From Gammaproteobacteria bacterium (GTDB taxonomy: Bacteria > Pseudomonadota > Gammaproteobacteria > Pseudomonadales > Porticoccaceae), in assembly GCA_003235325.1 (NCBI GenBank), contig QJWQ01000008.1, forward strand, positions 1 to 47,904: 47,904 nucleotides of DNA. Direction: 5' to 3'. The translations under genes and the position numbers were made by a program. Positions within the stretch are counted from its first letter, which is position 1, and every line of letters starts with the position of its first letter. The notes beneath the pieces were generated by a model that was given only the letters and a program-made list of their open reading frames with translations, searched no databases and was not told the origin of the DNA. Below, piece by piece: positions 17,452 through 27,408 of this stretch.

Positions 17452-18432
17452 GTGAAAGCACCTGTACGCGTTACTGTTACCGGAGCGGCCGGCCAAATCA
17501 GTTATTCCCTTCTGTTCAGAATCGCGGCGGGTGAAATGCTCGGACCCGATCAGCCGGTCATCCTGCAGATGCTGGAAATCACACCGGCACTGGAAGCACT
17601 GAACGGTGTCGCCATGGAACTGGAAGACTGTGCGTTTCCGCTGCTGGCGGGAATGGTCAAGACAGATGATGCCAATGTCGCTTTTCGTGATACCGATTAC
17701 GCCCTGCTGGTAGGTGCCCGGCCCCGGGGGCCCGGAATGGAGCGCAAGGACCTGCTGGAAGCCAACGCCGCCATTTTCTCGGTTCAGGGCAAGGCCATCA
17801 ATGATAATGCCAGCCGGGATATTCGCGTTCTGGTGGTGGGCAATCCCGCCAACACCAATGCCCTGATCGCCCAGCGCAATGCGCCGGATATCAATCCCCG
17901 CCAGTTCACCGCCATGACTCGCCTGGATCACAACCGCGCCAAGAGCAAAATAGCCGAAAAGGCCGGTGCCACCGTCAATGATGTCACCACTATGACCATC
18001 TGGGGTAATCATTCATCAACCCAGTATCCGGATCTCTACCACGCCCGGGTCAAGGGCCAGATTGCCGCCGATCTGGTGGAGCACGACTGGTACGAAAATA
18101 CATTTATTCCTGAAGTCCAGCAACGGGGTGCGGCCATTATAAAGGCCAGGGGCGCCTCCAGCGCGGCATCCGCCGCCAACGCCGCTATCGGCCACATGCG
18201 CACCTGGGTGATGGGCACCGCTGAGGGTGACTGGACCAGCATGGCAATATACAGCGATGGCAGCTATGGCATTGCCGAAGGCCTTATCTTCTCGTTCCCC
18301 TGCACCTGTAAAAACGGCGAGTGGCAAATCGTACAGGGACTCGACATCAATGCCTTTTCCTCCGCCCGGATCAAAGCCTCGGAGCAGGAACTGATTGAAG
18401 AGCGGGATGCGGTCAGCCATCTGCTACCCTGA
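17452..18432 (+). CDS. mdh: Malate dehydrogenase
   Basis: Mdh oxidises malate to oxaloacetate in the TCA cycle. The 326-residue protein belongs to the longer cytosolic-type MDH branch, not the E. coli type. It has the [11 protein letters not shown]ossmann loop, [15 protein letters not shown] active-site loop with substrate-binding arginines, VGNPANTNA, the RLDHNRA motif with catalytic Asp, and [11 protein letters not shown] with catalytic His. The GTG start has a GGAG eight bases upstream. It is a single-gene unit ended by a strong terminator. Confidence 0.96.
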   Translation: MKAPVRVTVTGAAGQISYSLLFRIAAGEMLGPDQPVILQMLEITPALEALNGVAMELEDCAFPLLAGMVKTDDANVAFRDTDYALLVGARPRGPGMERKDLLEANAAIFSVQGKAINDNASRDIRVLVVGNPANTNALIAQRNAPDINPRQFTAMTRLDHNRAKSKIAEKAGATVNDVTTMTIWGNHSSTQYPDLYHARVKGQIAADLVEHDWYENTFIPEVQQRGAAIIKARGASSAASAANAAIGHMRTWVMGTAEGDWTSMAIYSDGSYGIAEGLIFSFPCTCKNGEWQIVQGLDINAFSSARIKASEQELIEERDAVSHLLP

Positions 18433-18448
18433 AGCGGTTTTCCTCCAG

Positions 18449-18479
18449 AAAAAAACCCCGCATAAGCGGGGTTTTTTTA
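18449..18479. terminator. Terminator after mdh
   Basis: An A-rich run, the stem CCCCGC / GCGGGG with a four-base ATAA loop, and a seven-T run lie just after the mdh stop. Symmetry of the A and T tracts lets it also serve the convergent minus-strand gene ending at 18499. Confidence 0.9.
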
Positions 18480-18498
18480 TTGCCGCCAGCGGCGAAAA

Positions 18499-18966
18499 TT
18501 ACAGCCAACGCCTGACCTTGTGACAATATTGCCGGTAAAGGTCACCGTGGAATCGAATCAGGTAGGCCTCTTCTTTTGGAATTACCCGCCAGTGCAGACA
18601 CAACCAGTTAGCCGGAACCAGCACCAGTAGCCAGGTATTGGCCGCGGCAAATGCCACGGCTGCCAGCATTAACAGAAAAGAGAGATAGACGGGATTGCGA
18701 CTGTAGCGAAAGGCGCCCTGCTGGATCAGGGCGCTGTTGGCCTTGTGCGGCAGGATCGTGGTCCGATAATGGTGGAAACCCAACGCCGCCCAACTCATCA
18801 GAAACAGACCAGCCGCCAGCATCAGGCTGGCAACCAGTTCGGTATGGGGAAAGTCCAGCGGCCAGGGCCAGTGACGGTTCAGGAAGTAGCCCAGGCCGAC
18901 GGCGACCAGGCTGTAAGTGGGGGGCGGAATAACGACGCCGGGGTTGTCAGAACTGCTTCCGGCCAT
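18499..18966 (-). CDS. Isoprenylcysteine methyltransferase-like small membrane protein
   Basis: A 155-residue membrane protein with about four hydrophobic segments. The C-terminal half carries the signature of the ICMT/phospholipid-methyltransferase-like family: GAFRYSRNPVYLSF, then a polar EEAYLIRFHGDLYRQYCHKVRRWL end, with the RNPxY and E…F…Y…Y residues used for S-adenosylmethionine binding. The ATG at 18966 lies five bases after the rsmE stop, so the two are coupled. A much longer in-frame start at 19335 is rejected because the added part is rsmE shadow sequence. The bacterial substrate is unknown. Confidence 0.82.
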   Translation of the reverse strand: MAGSSSDNPGVVIPPPTYSLVAVGLGYFLNRHWPWPLDFPHTELVASLMLAAGLFLMSWAALGFHHYRTTILPHKANSALIQQGAFRYSRNPVYLSFLLMLAAVAFAAANTWLLVLVPANWLCLHWRVIPKEEAYLIRFHGDLYRQYCHKVRRWL

Positions 18967-18971
18967 GGCAT

Positions 18972-19682
18972 TCAGTTGAACAGTCGGGACAACAGCACCG
19001 GTATTGCTGTTTCCACCCGCAGGATTCTCGGCCCCAGGGTTACCGATTGTAAACCTGCGTCCCGGAACTTCTCGAGTTCGTAGTCGATAAACCCGCCCTC
19101 GGGCCCCACAGCCAGCGTTATCGGCCCTGTTACCGCCTGGGGGCAAGGATGGCTGCCGCAGGGGTGAGCCACCAGTGCCAGGCTGTCTGCAGCCATCGAC
19201 GGTAGTATGTCCTCGGCAAAGGGCTTGAACCGCTGATGGCATGTCACCTCGGGCATCAGCGTATCCCGACCCTGCTCGAGACCTAGTATCAGTTGTTGCC
19301 GCATCCGGGAGGGTTCCAGCCAGGGGCTTTGCCAATAACTTTTTTCAACCCGGTAACTGTTGATCAGGTGTAATTGCTTGACGCCCAGGGTGGCAATTGT
19401 CTGCAGGATACGTTTCAGCATTTTCGGTCGCGGCAAGGCCAGCACCAGGATCAGGGGCAGGGGCGGTGGCGGAGAGTCCAGCAGCTCGACTTCCAGTTCG
19501 GCCCTGTCCTCGCTCATGGTCAGGACCCTGCCAAAGCCCATGGAACCGTTGATTTTGCCCACCCTGAGCCGATCACCGGGACCGGTATGCAGGATTTTCT
19601 GCAGGTGAATAAAGGGACGCCCGGTCAGTACCACCTGGTTGTTGGCGCTGAGCTGGCGCTCTTCGATCAGTAGCAGGTTCAC
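18972..19682 (-). CDS. rsmE: 16S rRNA m3U1498 methyltransferase RsmE
   Basis: RsmE methylates U1498 of 16S rRNA in the assembled 30S subunit. The 236-residue protein has the N-terminal PUA-like region and a C-terminal SPOUT knot with the AVGPEGGF motif and LGPRILRVETA end, which are the SAM-binding hallmarks. The HLQKILH and LPRPKMLKRILQ segments also match. It begins with a GTG without an obvious ribosome-binding site and runs directly into the small membrane gene downstream. Confidence 0.94.
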   Translation of the reverse strand: MNLLLIEERQLSANNQVVLTGRPFIHLQKILHTGPGDRLRVGKINGSMGFGRVLTMSEDRAELEVELLDSPPPPLPLILVLALPRPKMLKRILQTIATLGVKQLHLINSYRVEKSYWQSPWLEPSRMRQQLILGLEQGRDTLMPEVTCHQRFKPFAEDILPSMAADSLALVAHPCGSHPCPQAVTGPITLAVGPEGGFIDYELEKFRDAGLQSVTLGPRILRVETAIPVLLSRLFN

Positions 19683-19743
19683 CGGGCGGTTTTACCCAAG
19701 TACACCGGAGAGCCCGGCCCCAAGAGACAGACTGCCCGGGGCG

Positions 19744-20157
19744 TCAGCCATTGGCGCGCAACAACTCGGCGAGAATGCGACAGGCATCGGTCTCAGTGAA
19801 TATGCCGGCCAGTTCTCCCTGATCCAGCACGATGACGACGCCGAGATGGTGTTCCAGCATGCAGTCCAGAACCCGGTCCAGGGGGTCGTCGATATCCGCC
19901 AGGAATGCACCTGGCGGCGAGATATCACTGACCAGCAGTTCTTCATCCTGGCTGATCACATGGGCGGGCAGGGTAAAGCGCTTGATATCCCGGTCTGACA
20001 TCACGGATTCCACCACGCCTTTTTCCAGGACCGGGAGGTGATTTACCTGCAGCCGTTCCATCAGGGCCTTGGCCTGTGACAGTGTGCTGTCGCTGGCAAT
20101 GCTGGATGGACTGGGTGTCATGACCTGTCTCATTGAAGGTATTGCAATCTTGTTCAT
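19744..20157 (-). CDS. CBS-domain protein
   Basis: A 137-residue protein made almost entirely of a pair of CBS domains. The first covers VMTPSPSSIASDSTLSQAKALM to VVESVMSDRDIKRF; the second covers VSDISPPGAFLADIDDPLDRVLDCM to LAGIFTETDACRIL. Such stand-alone Bateman modules bind adenosyl nucleotides and sense energy or ion state, usually by contacting another protein. It is encoded on the minus strand between a beta-CASP hydrolase and rsmE. The partner is unknown. Confidence 0.88.
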   Translation of the reverse strand: MNKIAIPSMRQVMTPSPSSIASDSTLSQAKALMERLQVNHLPVLEKGVVESVMSDRDIKRFTLPAHVISQDEELLVSDISPPGAFLADIDDPLDRVLDCMLEHHLGVVIVLDQGELAGIFTETDACRILAELLRANG

Positions 20158-20441
20158 AACGCCGGATTACCTCAATTGTGAAGGCTTGCTCTACTGATTT
20201 TGGACATCATTTTACTGAAAATGGCCGGCCACAGTTACCTTGCCGTCAAGTAATTCCCTTCCCGTCAAGCAGCTGCCTGTCGTCAATTAACCGGTGACTG
20301 AAACACGGAAAAGTTGCTCAACAGGTAATGCCATCCGGCCCAGCCTGATAACAAAAATAGACGACCGGAGTGGCCACCTTCGACAACGGGCCTTGTTGGG
20401 CGTTCAGAGGATTCCTCTGGCATGGAGAAAAACAGACAGCA

Positions 20442-21797
20442 TCAGAGTCGGAAAATATGGCGATACTGGGCGACATTGACCCTGAATCCGGTGTGATCCT
20501 TGAGATACAGCCGCAGGGCATCGGCGGCGTCGGGTTCGCCGTGGACCAGTTCGATTTGGGTGCCGCGCCGCAGCGATGACTGTTGTAGCCATCGGGTCAG
20601 CTCCAAGTAGTCGGCATGGCCCGAGAGGCCATCGAGCAGGGCCACTTTGGCCTTGCAGGGTATGTACTCCCCGTGAATCTTGACGCTTTCCACACCGCCC
20701 AGCATTCGCGCGCCCCGAGTGCCGCCAGCCTGGAAGCCGGTGAACAGAACCGTGGTGCGATAATCGGGCAGCAGCCGTTTCAAATGGTGCAGGACCCGGC
20801 CGCCGGTGGCCATACCGCTGCCGGCGATAATGATATGGGGATAAGGGATGTCGTCGAGGGCCTTGGACTGGGCCACACTCTCACAGTAGGTCACCCTGGC
20901 GCACATGGCCCGGCACTGGCTGGCGTCGAGGCGGTGTAAAACCTTGTAGTGACAGTAGAGCTCCGAGACATCGATGGCCATGGGGCTGTCCAGGAAGATG
21001 GGCAGGGGTGGAATCCGTTCATCCTGAATCAGTGTGGTCAACATGTGCTGCAGGGTCTGGGCGCGACCCACGGCAAAACTGGGTACCACCAGGACACCAC
21101 CGGCGCTGGCTGTGCTGTTGACCACATCCGCCAGTTGCTGCCAGGGGTCAACGTCGCTGTGCAGGCGATTGCCGTAAGTGGATTCCATCAGCAACAGGTC
21201 GAGTTCCGGCAGTGGCTTGGGCGGATACATCATGATGTCCTCGAGTCTGCCGACGTCACCGGAAAAGCCGATGCGCTTGCCTTCAGTCTCCACCACCAGG
21301 CTGCCGGCGCCGAGGATATGTCCCGCCGGTTGCAGATAAAAGGAAATGTCGCCGACGCCAACCGTTTCCCTGAACTCCACCGGCTGGAATAGTTCCAGGC
21401 TGTGAACCGCTGCGGCGGTGTCGTAGAGGGGCTTTGGCTTCTCGTGCTTGGTCAGTTTGTGGCGATGGTAAAAACGGGCGTCTTCCTCCTGCAAATGGGC
21501 ACTGTCCCGCAGCATGATGTCACACAGGGCTTTGGTGCCGTGGTGGCAGAAAACCGGACCCCGGTAACCCTGTTGATAGAGCAGAGGGATGGCCCCGGAA
21601 TGATCGATGTGGGCATGGGTCAGCACCACGGCATCCAGTTGCCTGACGTCAAAGGGCAGGGGTTGCCAGTTGCGTTCCCGCAGCCACTTGTAGCCCTGGT
21701 ACAGACCGCAGTCCACCAGTATGGATTTGCTCCCGGCTCGCAGCAGGAATTTCGAGCCGGTAACGGTTTCGGTGGCGCCGAGAAAGTGTATTTCCAT
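20442..21797 (-). CDS. Beta-CASP metallo-beta-lactamase-fold RNase-like protein
   Basis: A 451-residue zinc hydrolase of the beta-CASP group, most of which process RNA. Visible motifs are VDCGLYQG (motif 1), THAHIDHSG (motif 2), PAGHILGA (motif 3), FSGDVG (motif 4), MESTYGNR, and the C-terminal GLSGHAD and LVHGEP beta-CASP motifs. The closest group is the bacterial YSH1-like MBL RNA hydrolases common in Proteobacteria, whose substrates are unknown. A 284-base gap with three GTCAA repeats but no other clear element separates it from the CBS gene. It may be an endonuclease working alongside RNase E. Confidence 0.9.
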   Translation of the reverse strand: MEIHFLGATETVTGSKFLLRAGSKSILVDCGLYQGYKWLRERNWQPLPFDVRQLDAVVLTHAHIDHSGAIPLLYQQGYRGPVFCHHGTKALCDIMLRDSAHLQEEDARFYHRHKLTKHEKPKPLYDTAAAVHSLELFQPVEFRETVGVGDISFYLQPAGHILGAGSLVVETEGKRIGFSGDVGRLEDIMMYPPKPLPELDLLLMESTYGNRLHSDVDPWQQLADVVNSTASAGGVLVVPSFAVGRAQTLQHMLTTLIQDERIPPLPIFLDSPMAIDVSELYCHYKVLHRLDASQCRAMCARVTYCESVAQSKALDDIPYPHIIIAGSGMATGGRVLHHLKRLLPDYRTTVLFTGFQAGGTRGARMLGGVESVKIHGEYIPCKAKVALLDGLSGHADYLELTRWLQQSSLRRGTQIELVHGEPDAADALRLYLKDHTGFRVNVAQYRHIFRL

Positions 21798-21818
21798 TAT
21801 TGTTGTTCTCTTTAATGC

Positions 21819-21957
21819 CAGGACCTGTTGGCCCTAATACTAACGGGATTACCGGTGGCAGTTGCAGGTTAAATATCACCAAATAACCCTCCGCAGGCTT
21901 TGACTGGTAATTTTTCAGGTGGGTCAATGGCAACCCCATTAGTGTTAACAGGCCCTG
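21819..21957. repeat. Small inverted-repeat (MITE-like) element
   Basis: A 139-base non-coding block begins with CAGGACCTGTT (21819–21829) and ends with the inverted form of CAGGGCCTGTT (complement of 21947–21957). Behind these tips the arms also pair imperfectly: TAACGGGATTACC at 21841–21853 against GGCAACCCCATTA at 21929–21941. A 16-base exact match to its right end, plus extra matching positions, recurs at 27186–27213. This is the layout of a miniature mobile element or dispersed palindromic repeat. No target-site duplication could be made out. Confidence 0.5.
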
Positions 21958-21978
21958 ACACTTTCAATCACACAGTCA

Positions 21979-22506
21979 CTATTGCCCCATCATATTCTGG
22001 TGCTGCTGCATCTGCTCCATCATCATTTGCATCGTCTCCATGCGCTGTTGCATCCATTGCATTCTTTGCTGTTCGGTCATGGGCTCGCCGGCCTGGCTGC
22101 CATCGCCGCCCATCATACCACCGCCCATCATTTGTCCCTGACCCATCATCCCCTGCATCATGCCCATTCCCTGCTGCATTTCTTCCATGTGCTTTTGCAA
22201 TAGCTGGCGACGCTGTTTCGGATCTTTGCTGGCCCTGGCCTGATCCATTATCTGCTGCATTTGCTCCATGTGTTGTCGCAGTCGATCCTGCTGGCCACTC
22301 ATGGTCATATCCTTGCGCTGCTGGTCCTGCATTGTGCCCGGACCCTGCATTTGTCCACCCATATGGCTCCCCATGTGGCCCTGCATCTGTCCCTGCTTGC
22401 CGTCGTTGCCTTTGGCGGCCAGAAGAGGGGAGGCAAGGGTTGTGGCACTGTGCAGTGAGGCTACAGCCAGGGCTGTTGCCATCAGTAAGGGTATCAGTTT
22501 TTTCAT
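21979..22506 (-). CDS. Secreted methionine-rich protein, probable periplasmic copper/silver binder
   Basis: A 175-residue protein with a clear Sec signal peptide (MKK, hydrophobic core, cleavage probably after TLAS about residue 26). The mature part is extraordinarily rich in Met, Gln and His, with many MxxM, MQGHM, GMMQGMM and MEQMQQ units and a Gln/Met-rich helical stretch. Such Met clusters bind Cu(I) or Ag(I) in periplasmic proteins. It lacks the fold signature of any family I recognise. An AAGGAG site sits five bases before the ATG. It is divergent from a copper-type P-ATPase, which supports a metal-chaperone or sponge role; this is inference. Confidence 0.78.
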   Translation of the reverse strand: MKKLIPLLMATALAVASLHSATTLASPLLAAKGNDGKQGQMQGHMGSHMGGQMQGPGTMQDQQRKDMTMSGQQDRLRQHMEQMQQIMDQARASKDPKQRRQLLQKHMEEMQQGMGMMQGMMGQGQMMGGGMMGGDGSQAGEPMTEQQRMQWMQQRMETMQMMMEQMQQHQNMMGQ

Positions 22507-22817
22507 GGTTAACTCCTTGAAAATTTGGGGGTATCAGTGAGAGAGGAGGGGGTTGGCTACTGCATTTGGCCAGTGGACTCGAACCTTTGGCGCCAGTGGC
22601 CGTGACCGGATAACACTACAAGATTACAGCCGGTTATCGCGCGGGTCCTTGTTCCTGATCAAGTCAACCGGCCAAATTTTTGCCACGATCCCCTGTCAGA
22701 GGGGAAGCGGGATTCAGAACAACGGTTTCGAAACTGGTGGTCCAAGCTCTATTCAAGTAGATCTCGGCCACCAGTCACCGTGACGGATCGAAGTTTCATC
22801 CCTGAGGGAGGCAATTG
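22507..22817. other. Divergent intergenic region of the metal island
   Basis: This 311-base gap separates the Met-rich gene from the ATPase and has no coding region. It holds a small hairpin (CCCCT/AGGGG, 22690–22704), an 8-bp inverted repeat with a distant partner (22733–22740 and 22768–22775), and a repeated GCCAGTGG. No CueR-type palindrome or good sigma-70 promoter was found, so the control of the two metal genes is not evident. Confidence 0.4.
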
Positions 22818-25172
<2,355 letters not shown>

Positions 25173-25253
25173 GGGGCCGCACCAGGACACGCCTTTCCCG
25201 CGGAGCCGGGCCCGATGCCGCTATAATGCACACCTGTTTGTTCCGGATATCTG

Positions 25254-26036
25254 ATGATGAAAGCTTTTGGTTACGGCGTATTTTGTACCCTGGTTCTGGC
25301 GATCGCCGGGATTACCGGGCTGGTGGCCAGTGGCTCCTTACCGGTCGCTGCGGCAAAGCCGGAGTCCACCCTTGTGGCCTGGCTGTTACACACCGCCTTT
25401 GAGCGCCGTGTCTCCCGGGAGGCGACATCGATTCAGCTCCCTGCCGGCCTGGATGTTCCGGAGCGTATTCAGGAGGGTGCGCGCAACTTCGCCAGCATGT
25501 GCAGCGGTTGCCACACACCTCCCGGCAAAGAAGCCTCCGTGGTCAGTCGCGGTCTGAATCCGTCGCCGCCGAAGCTGGTCAATATCAAGGGCGACCATTC
25601 CGCAACGGAGTTATTCTGGGTGATCAGTAACGGTGTGCGCATGTCCGGGATGCCGGCCTTTGGCCCCACCCACAGTGAGGGGCAGATCTGGGCGCTGGTC
25701 AGCTTTATTGGTTATGCCGAATCTCTTGACGCAGTCGGGTACAGCCAGTATTTACTGGAGGCCAGGGAAGCCGGTCATCAGCTGATGGGTGAAGGTGCCA
25801 CTGGCGACGGCCACCACCACCGGCATTTCGACGAGGAGCCAGCCCCGGAATCAGACATCGGGGCCACACCCGGATCACAATCGGAAAACCATTCAGGGGA
25901 ACCCGAGCCGACTGCAGTGGACGATGCTCCGGAGCGGATGGGCACGGAGGGTGGTTCTTCCGATCACCATGATCACGGCGAGCATGACCATACTGAGCAC
26001 GACCATAGTGAGCATGACCATGGTGATCAACACTAG
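25254..26036 (+). CDS. Membrane-anchored cytochrome c with histidine-rich tail
   Basis: A 260-residue protein. An uncleaved signal anchor (residues about 5–27) leads to a c-type cytochrome domain with one CSGCH haem motif (83–87) and a GMPAFG segment carrying the likely axial Met. After about residue 185 the protein changes to a low-complexity, acidic, His-rich extension ending in DHHDHGEHDH and similar repeats, a likely periplasmic metal-binding tail. It lies 81 bases after the broken copper ATPase on the same strand. A TATAAT at 25222 has no -35 partner. A role in copper handling or electron transfer coupled to it is inference; the haem domain itself is certain. Confidence 0.85.
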   Translation: MMKAFGYGVFCTLVLAIAGITGLVASGSLPVAAAKPESTLVAWLLHTAFERRVSREATSIQLPAGLDVPERIQEGARNFASMCSGCHTPPGKEASVVSRGLNPSPPKLVNIKGDHSATELFWVISNGVRMSGMPAFGPTHSEGQIWALVSFIGYAESLDAVGYSQYLLEAREAGHQLMGEGATGDGHHHRHFDEEPAPESDIGATPGSQSENHSGEPEPTAVDDAPERMGTEGGSSDHHDHGEHDHTEHDHSEHDHGDQH

Positions 26037-26205
26037 CCCCGGCCCGGAACCGGGAACTGAGGATGATGCGACAGCAGCCTGATGCGCTTCGATCGTCCCG
26101 GTGGGATGGCTGATCTGACTGTAACAAGATCCTGGCCAGGTCACAGCAAGTCCATGCCACGGAATAAAGTGCAACCTAGGTGACCGGAATGCACCCCGAT
26201 GAATT

Positions 26206-26282
26206 TGGCGTCCCGGGCAGGATTCGAACCTGCGACCTGCCCCTTAGGAGGGGGCCGCGCTATCCAGCTGTGCCACCGGGAC
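26206..26282 (-). tRNA. tRNA-Arg (anticodon CCU)
   Basis: The minus strand folds as a standard 77-base tRNA with encoded CCA. The acceptor stem is GTCCCGG/CCGGGAC, the T-loop has GGTTCGAATCC, and the anticodon loop CTCCTAA gives CCT, reading AGG. It is flanked upstream by a clear promoter (26293–26320). No integration scar such as a duplicated 3' end was found around it. Confidence 0.97.
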
Positions 26283-26292
26283 GAGGTTGTGC

Positions 26293-26320
26293 ATTATACG
26301 GTTGTGCCGATTGGCGGCAA
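26293..26320 (-). promoter_or_regulatory. Sigma-70 promoter of tRNA-Arg
   Basis: On the minus strand TTGCCG (26320–26315), a 16-base spacer and a perfect TATAAT (26298–26293) end 11 bases before the tRNA. It is nearly the same design as the tRNA-Ser promoter. Confidence 0.85.
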
Positions 26321-26409
26321 GTCTTTCGGTTAGGGCTTTCGGCCATGACATGAAGCCCGGGGAGACCTTCACTCCGGGATGCCTGCCAGCGAGGTATAAC
26401 CCCGAAAAT

Positions 26410-27114
26410 TTATCCCAGCAATTTATCCCTGGCGCTGTTGACCTTGCTTGCCAGGTAGTCGTTGCCGCCGCGGTCCGGGTGCAGCTTCTGGATCAGCCGC
26501 TTGTGAGCCAGGACAATATCTTCGCGGGTGGCACCTTCGGACAACCCGAGAATTTGCAGGGCCTCCTGCCGGGTCATGGTGGCGCTGCCGGACCGTTCTT
26601 GTTGGCTTGAATCGTCGGAAAATCCGGATTGCCCGACCTGTTTCAGGTAGGCATTCAACAGCAGGGCTGATTGCATATCCTGTTGCCGGAAAAACGCCAG
26701 TTGCTCTCGAAGTTCGCTTTCACTCATGTCGGTGAGTTGTTTGCCGGCGTGGGGACCGCTGAGGACCTGACCGCTGATTCGGCCGCTGCGAAAGTCAATG
26801 GTGATATCCAGCCCGCGGGTTTTGATTCGGGAGGGTGTGCTGGACCCCCGGGCTCGCTGCCAGGCACCGACCATGGGCAGCAGACGCAGGGCGACGCTCA
26901 GGAGTTTGCCGGCAACCGGTATCAACGCCGCCACTGCGGCTCCTATCCAGTGCAATCTGCCGGTGGCTACCAGCAGCAGGCTGACAATGACCAGAAAGAG
27001 TCCACCCCAGCGGAGCAGGGTTGCCGCACGCTTTTCCGAGGGCAATTTCTGGATCTGCTGCCAGGCGTACCAGAGAAAAAAGCCGACAATCAGAAGGATC
27101 AGAAGTCGAGACAT
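26410..27114 (-). CDS. Membrane-anchored J-domain (DnaJ-like) protein
   Basis: A 234-residue protein. Two or three N-terminal hydrophobic segments (residues about 3–17, 35–70) are followed by a middle domain (ITIDFRSGRISGQVLSGPHAGKQL) and a C-terminal J domain. In the J domain ALQILGLSEGATREDIVLAHKRLIQKLHPDRGG contains the HPD motif needed to activate Hsp70, as in TIM14/DnaJ-like proteins. It lacks the Gly/Phe and zinc-finger domains of DnaJ, so it is a dedicated membrane co-chaperone whose client is unknown. It stands alone on the minus strand, between tRNA-Arg and a repeat copy. Confidence 0.88.
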   Translation of the reverse strand: MSRLLILLIVGFFLWYAWQQIQKLPSEKRAATLLRWGGLFLVIVSLLLVATGRLHWIGAAVAALIPVAGKLLSVALRLLPMVGAWQRARGSSTPSRIKTRGLDITIDFRSGRISGQVLSGPHAGKQLTDMSESELREQLAFFRQQDMQSALLLNAYLKQVGQSGFSDDSSQQERSGSATMTRQEALQILGLSEGATREDIVLAHKRLIQKLHPDRGGNDYLASKVNSARDKLLG

Positions 27115-27151
27115 GGCGCGCTAAAGGTGTCCCCTTGGTTGAAAGGGGCCA

Positions 27152-27213
27152 TGTTAACAGGGCATTTCCGGAATCAATATGCTTTAGGGCCTGTTAACAC
27201 TCGTTGGATTGCC
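27152..27213. repeat. Partial copy of the 21819–21957 repeat
   Basis: Positions 27186–27201 match the complement of 21941–21956 exactly over 16 bases, and seven of the next twelve positions also match (GG and TTGCC blocks). About 25 bases upstream a second GTTAACAGG (27153–27161) faces it, so this locus too has a GTTAACAGG/CCTGTTAAC inverted pair. The two loci are in opposite orientation and bracket the metal island, tRNA-Arg and the J-domain gene (about 5.2 kb). Confidence 0.5.
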
Positions 27214-27408
27214 GATTAATCTCTCCCGGGTCCGCCAGTGCCGAACCCTGGAAAGGTCAACGCTCTGACCGTGGCAGAGCCGGCGTGAATCCGGGGGCTG
27301 GGGCAAACATGCTCTCCCGAACCGGGTACAATCCTGCTGTATTTCGCATTCGTCGGCATCTCGACTTTCGATTACCAGGCCAAAATACACACGAGGGATT
27401 TTGACAGC

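Noticed and set aside
18967..19335. A long N-terminal extension of the small methyltransferase-like protein
   Set aside because: The added residues come from a second frame of rsmE and are Arg/Gly/Pro-rich without family similarity; the ATG at 18966 directly after rsmE explains the protein.
22733..22775. 8-bp inverted repeat ACTGGTGG/CCACCAGT before the ATPase gene as a metal-regulator operator
   Set aside because: The arms are 27 bases apart, and the sequence does not resemble CueR or CopR boxes.
25222..25227. Perfect TATAAT before the cytochrome c gene
   Set aside because: No acceptable -35 box was found at 15–20 bases, so I do not call it a promoter, though an activator-dependent one remains possible.
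26206..26282. tRNA-Arg as attachment site of an integrated island
   Set aside because: No integrase and no duplicate of the tRNA 3' end were found on either side, so insertion at this tRNA is unsupported.
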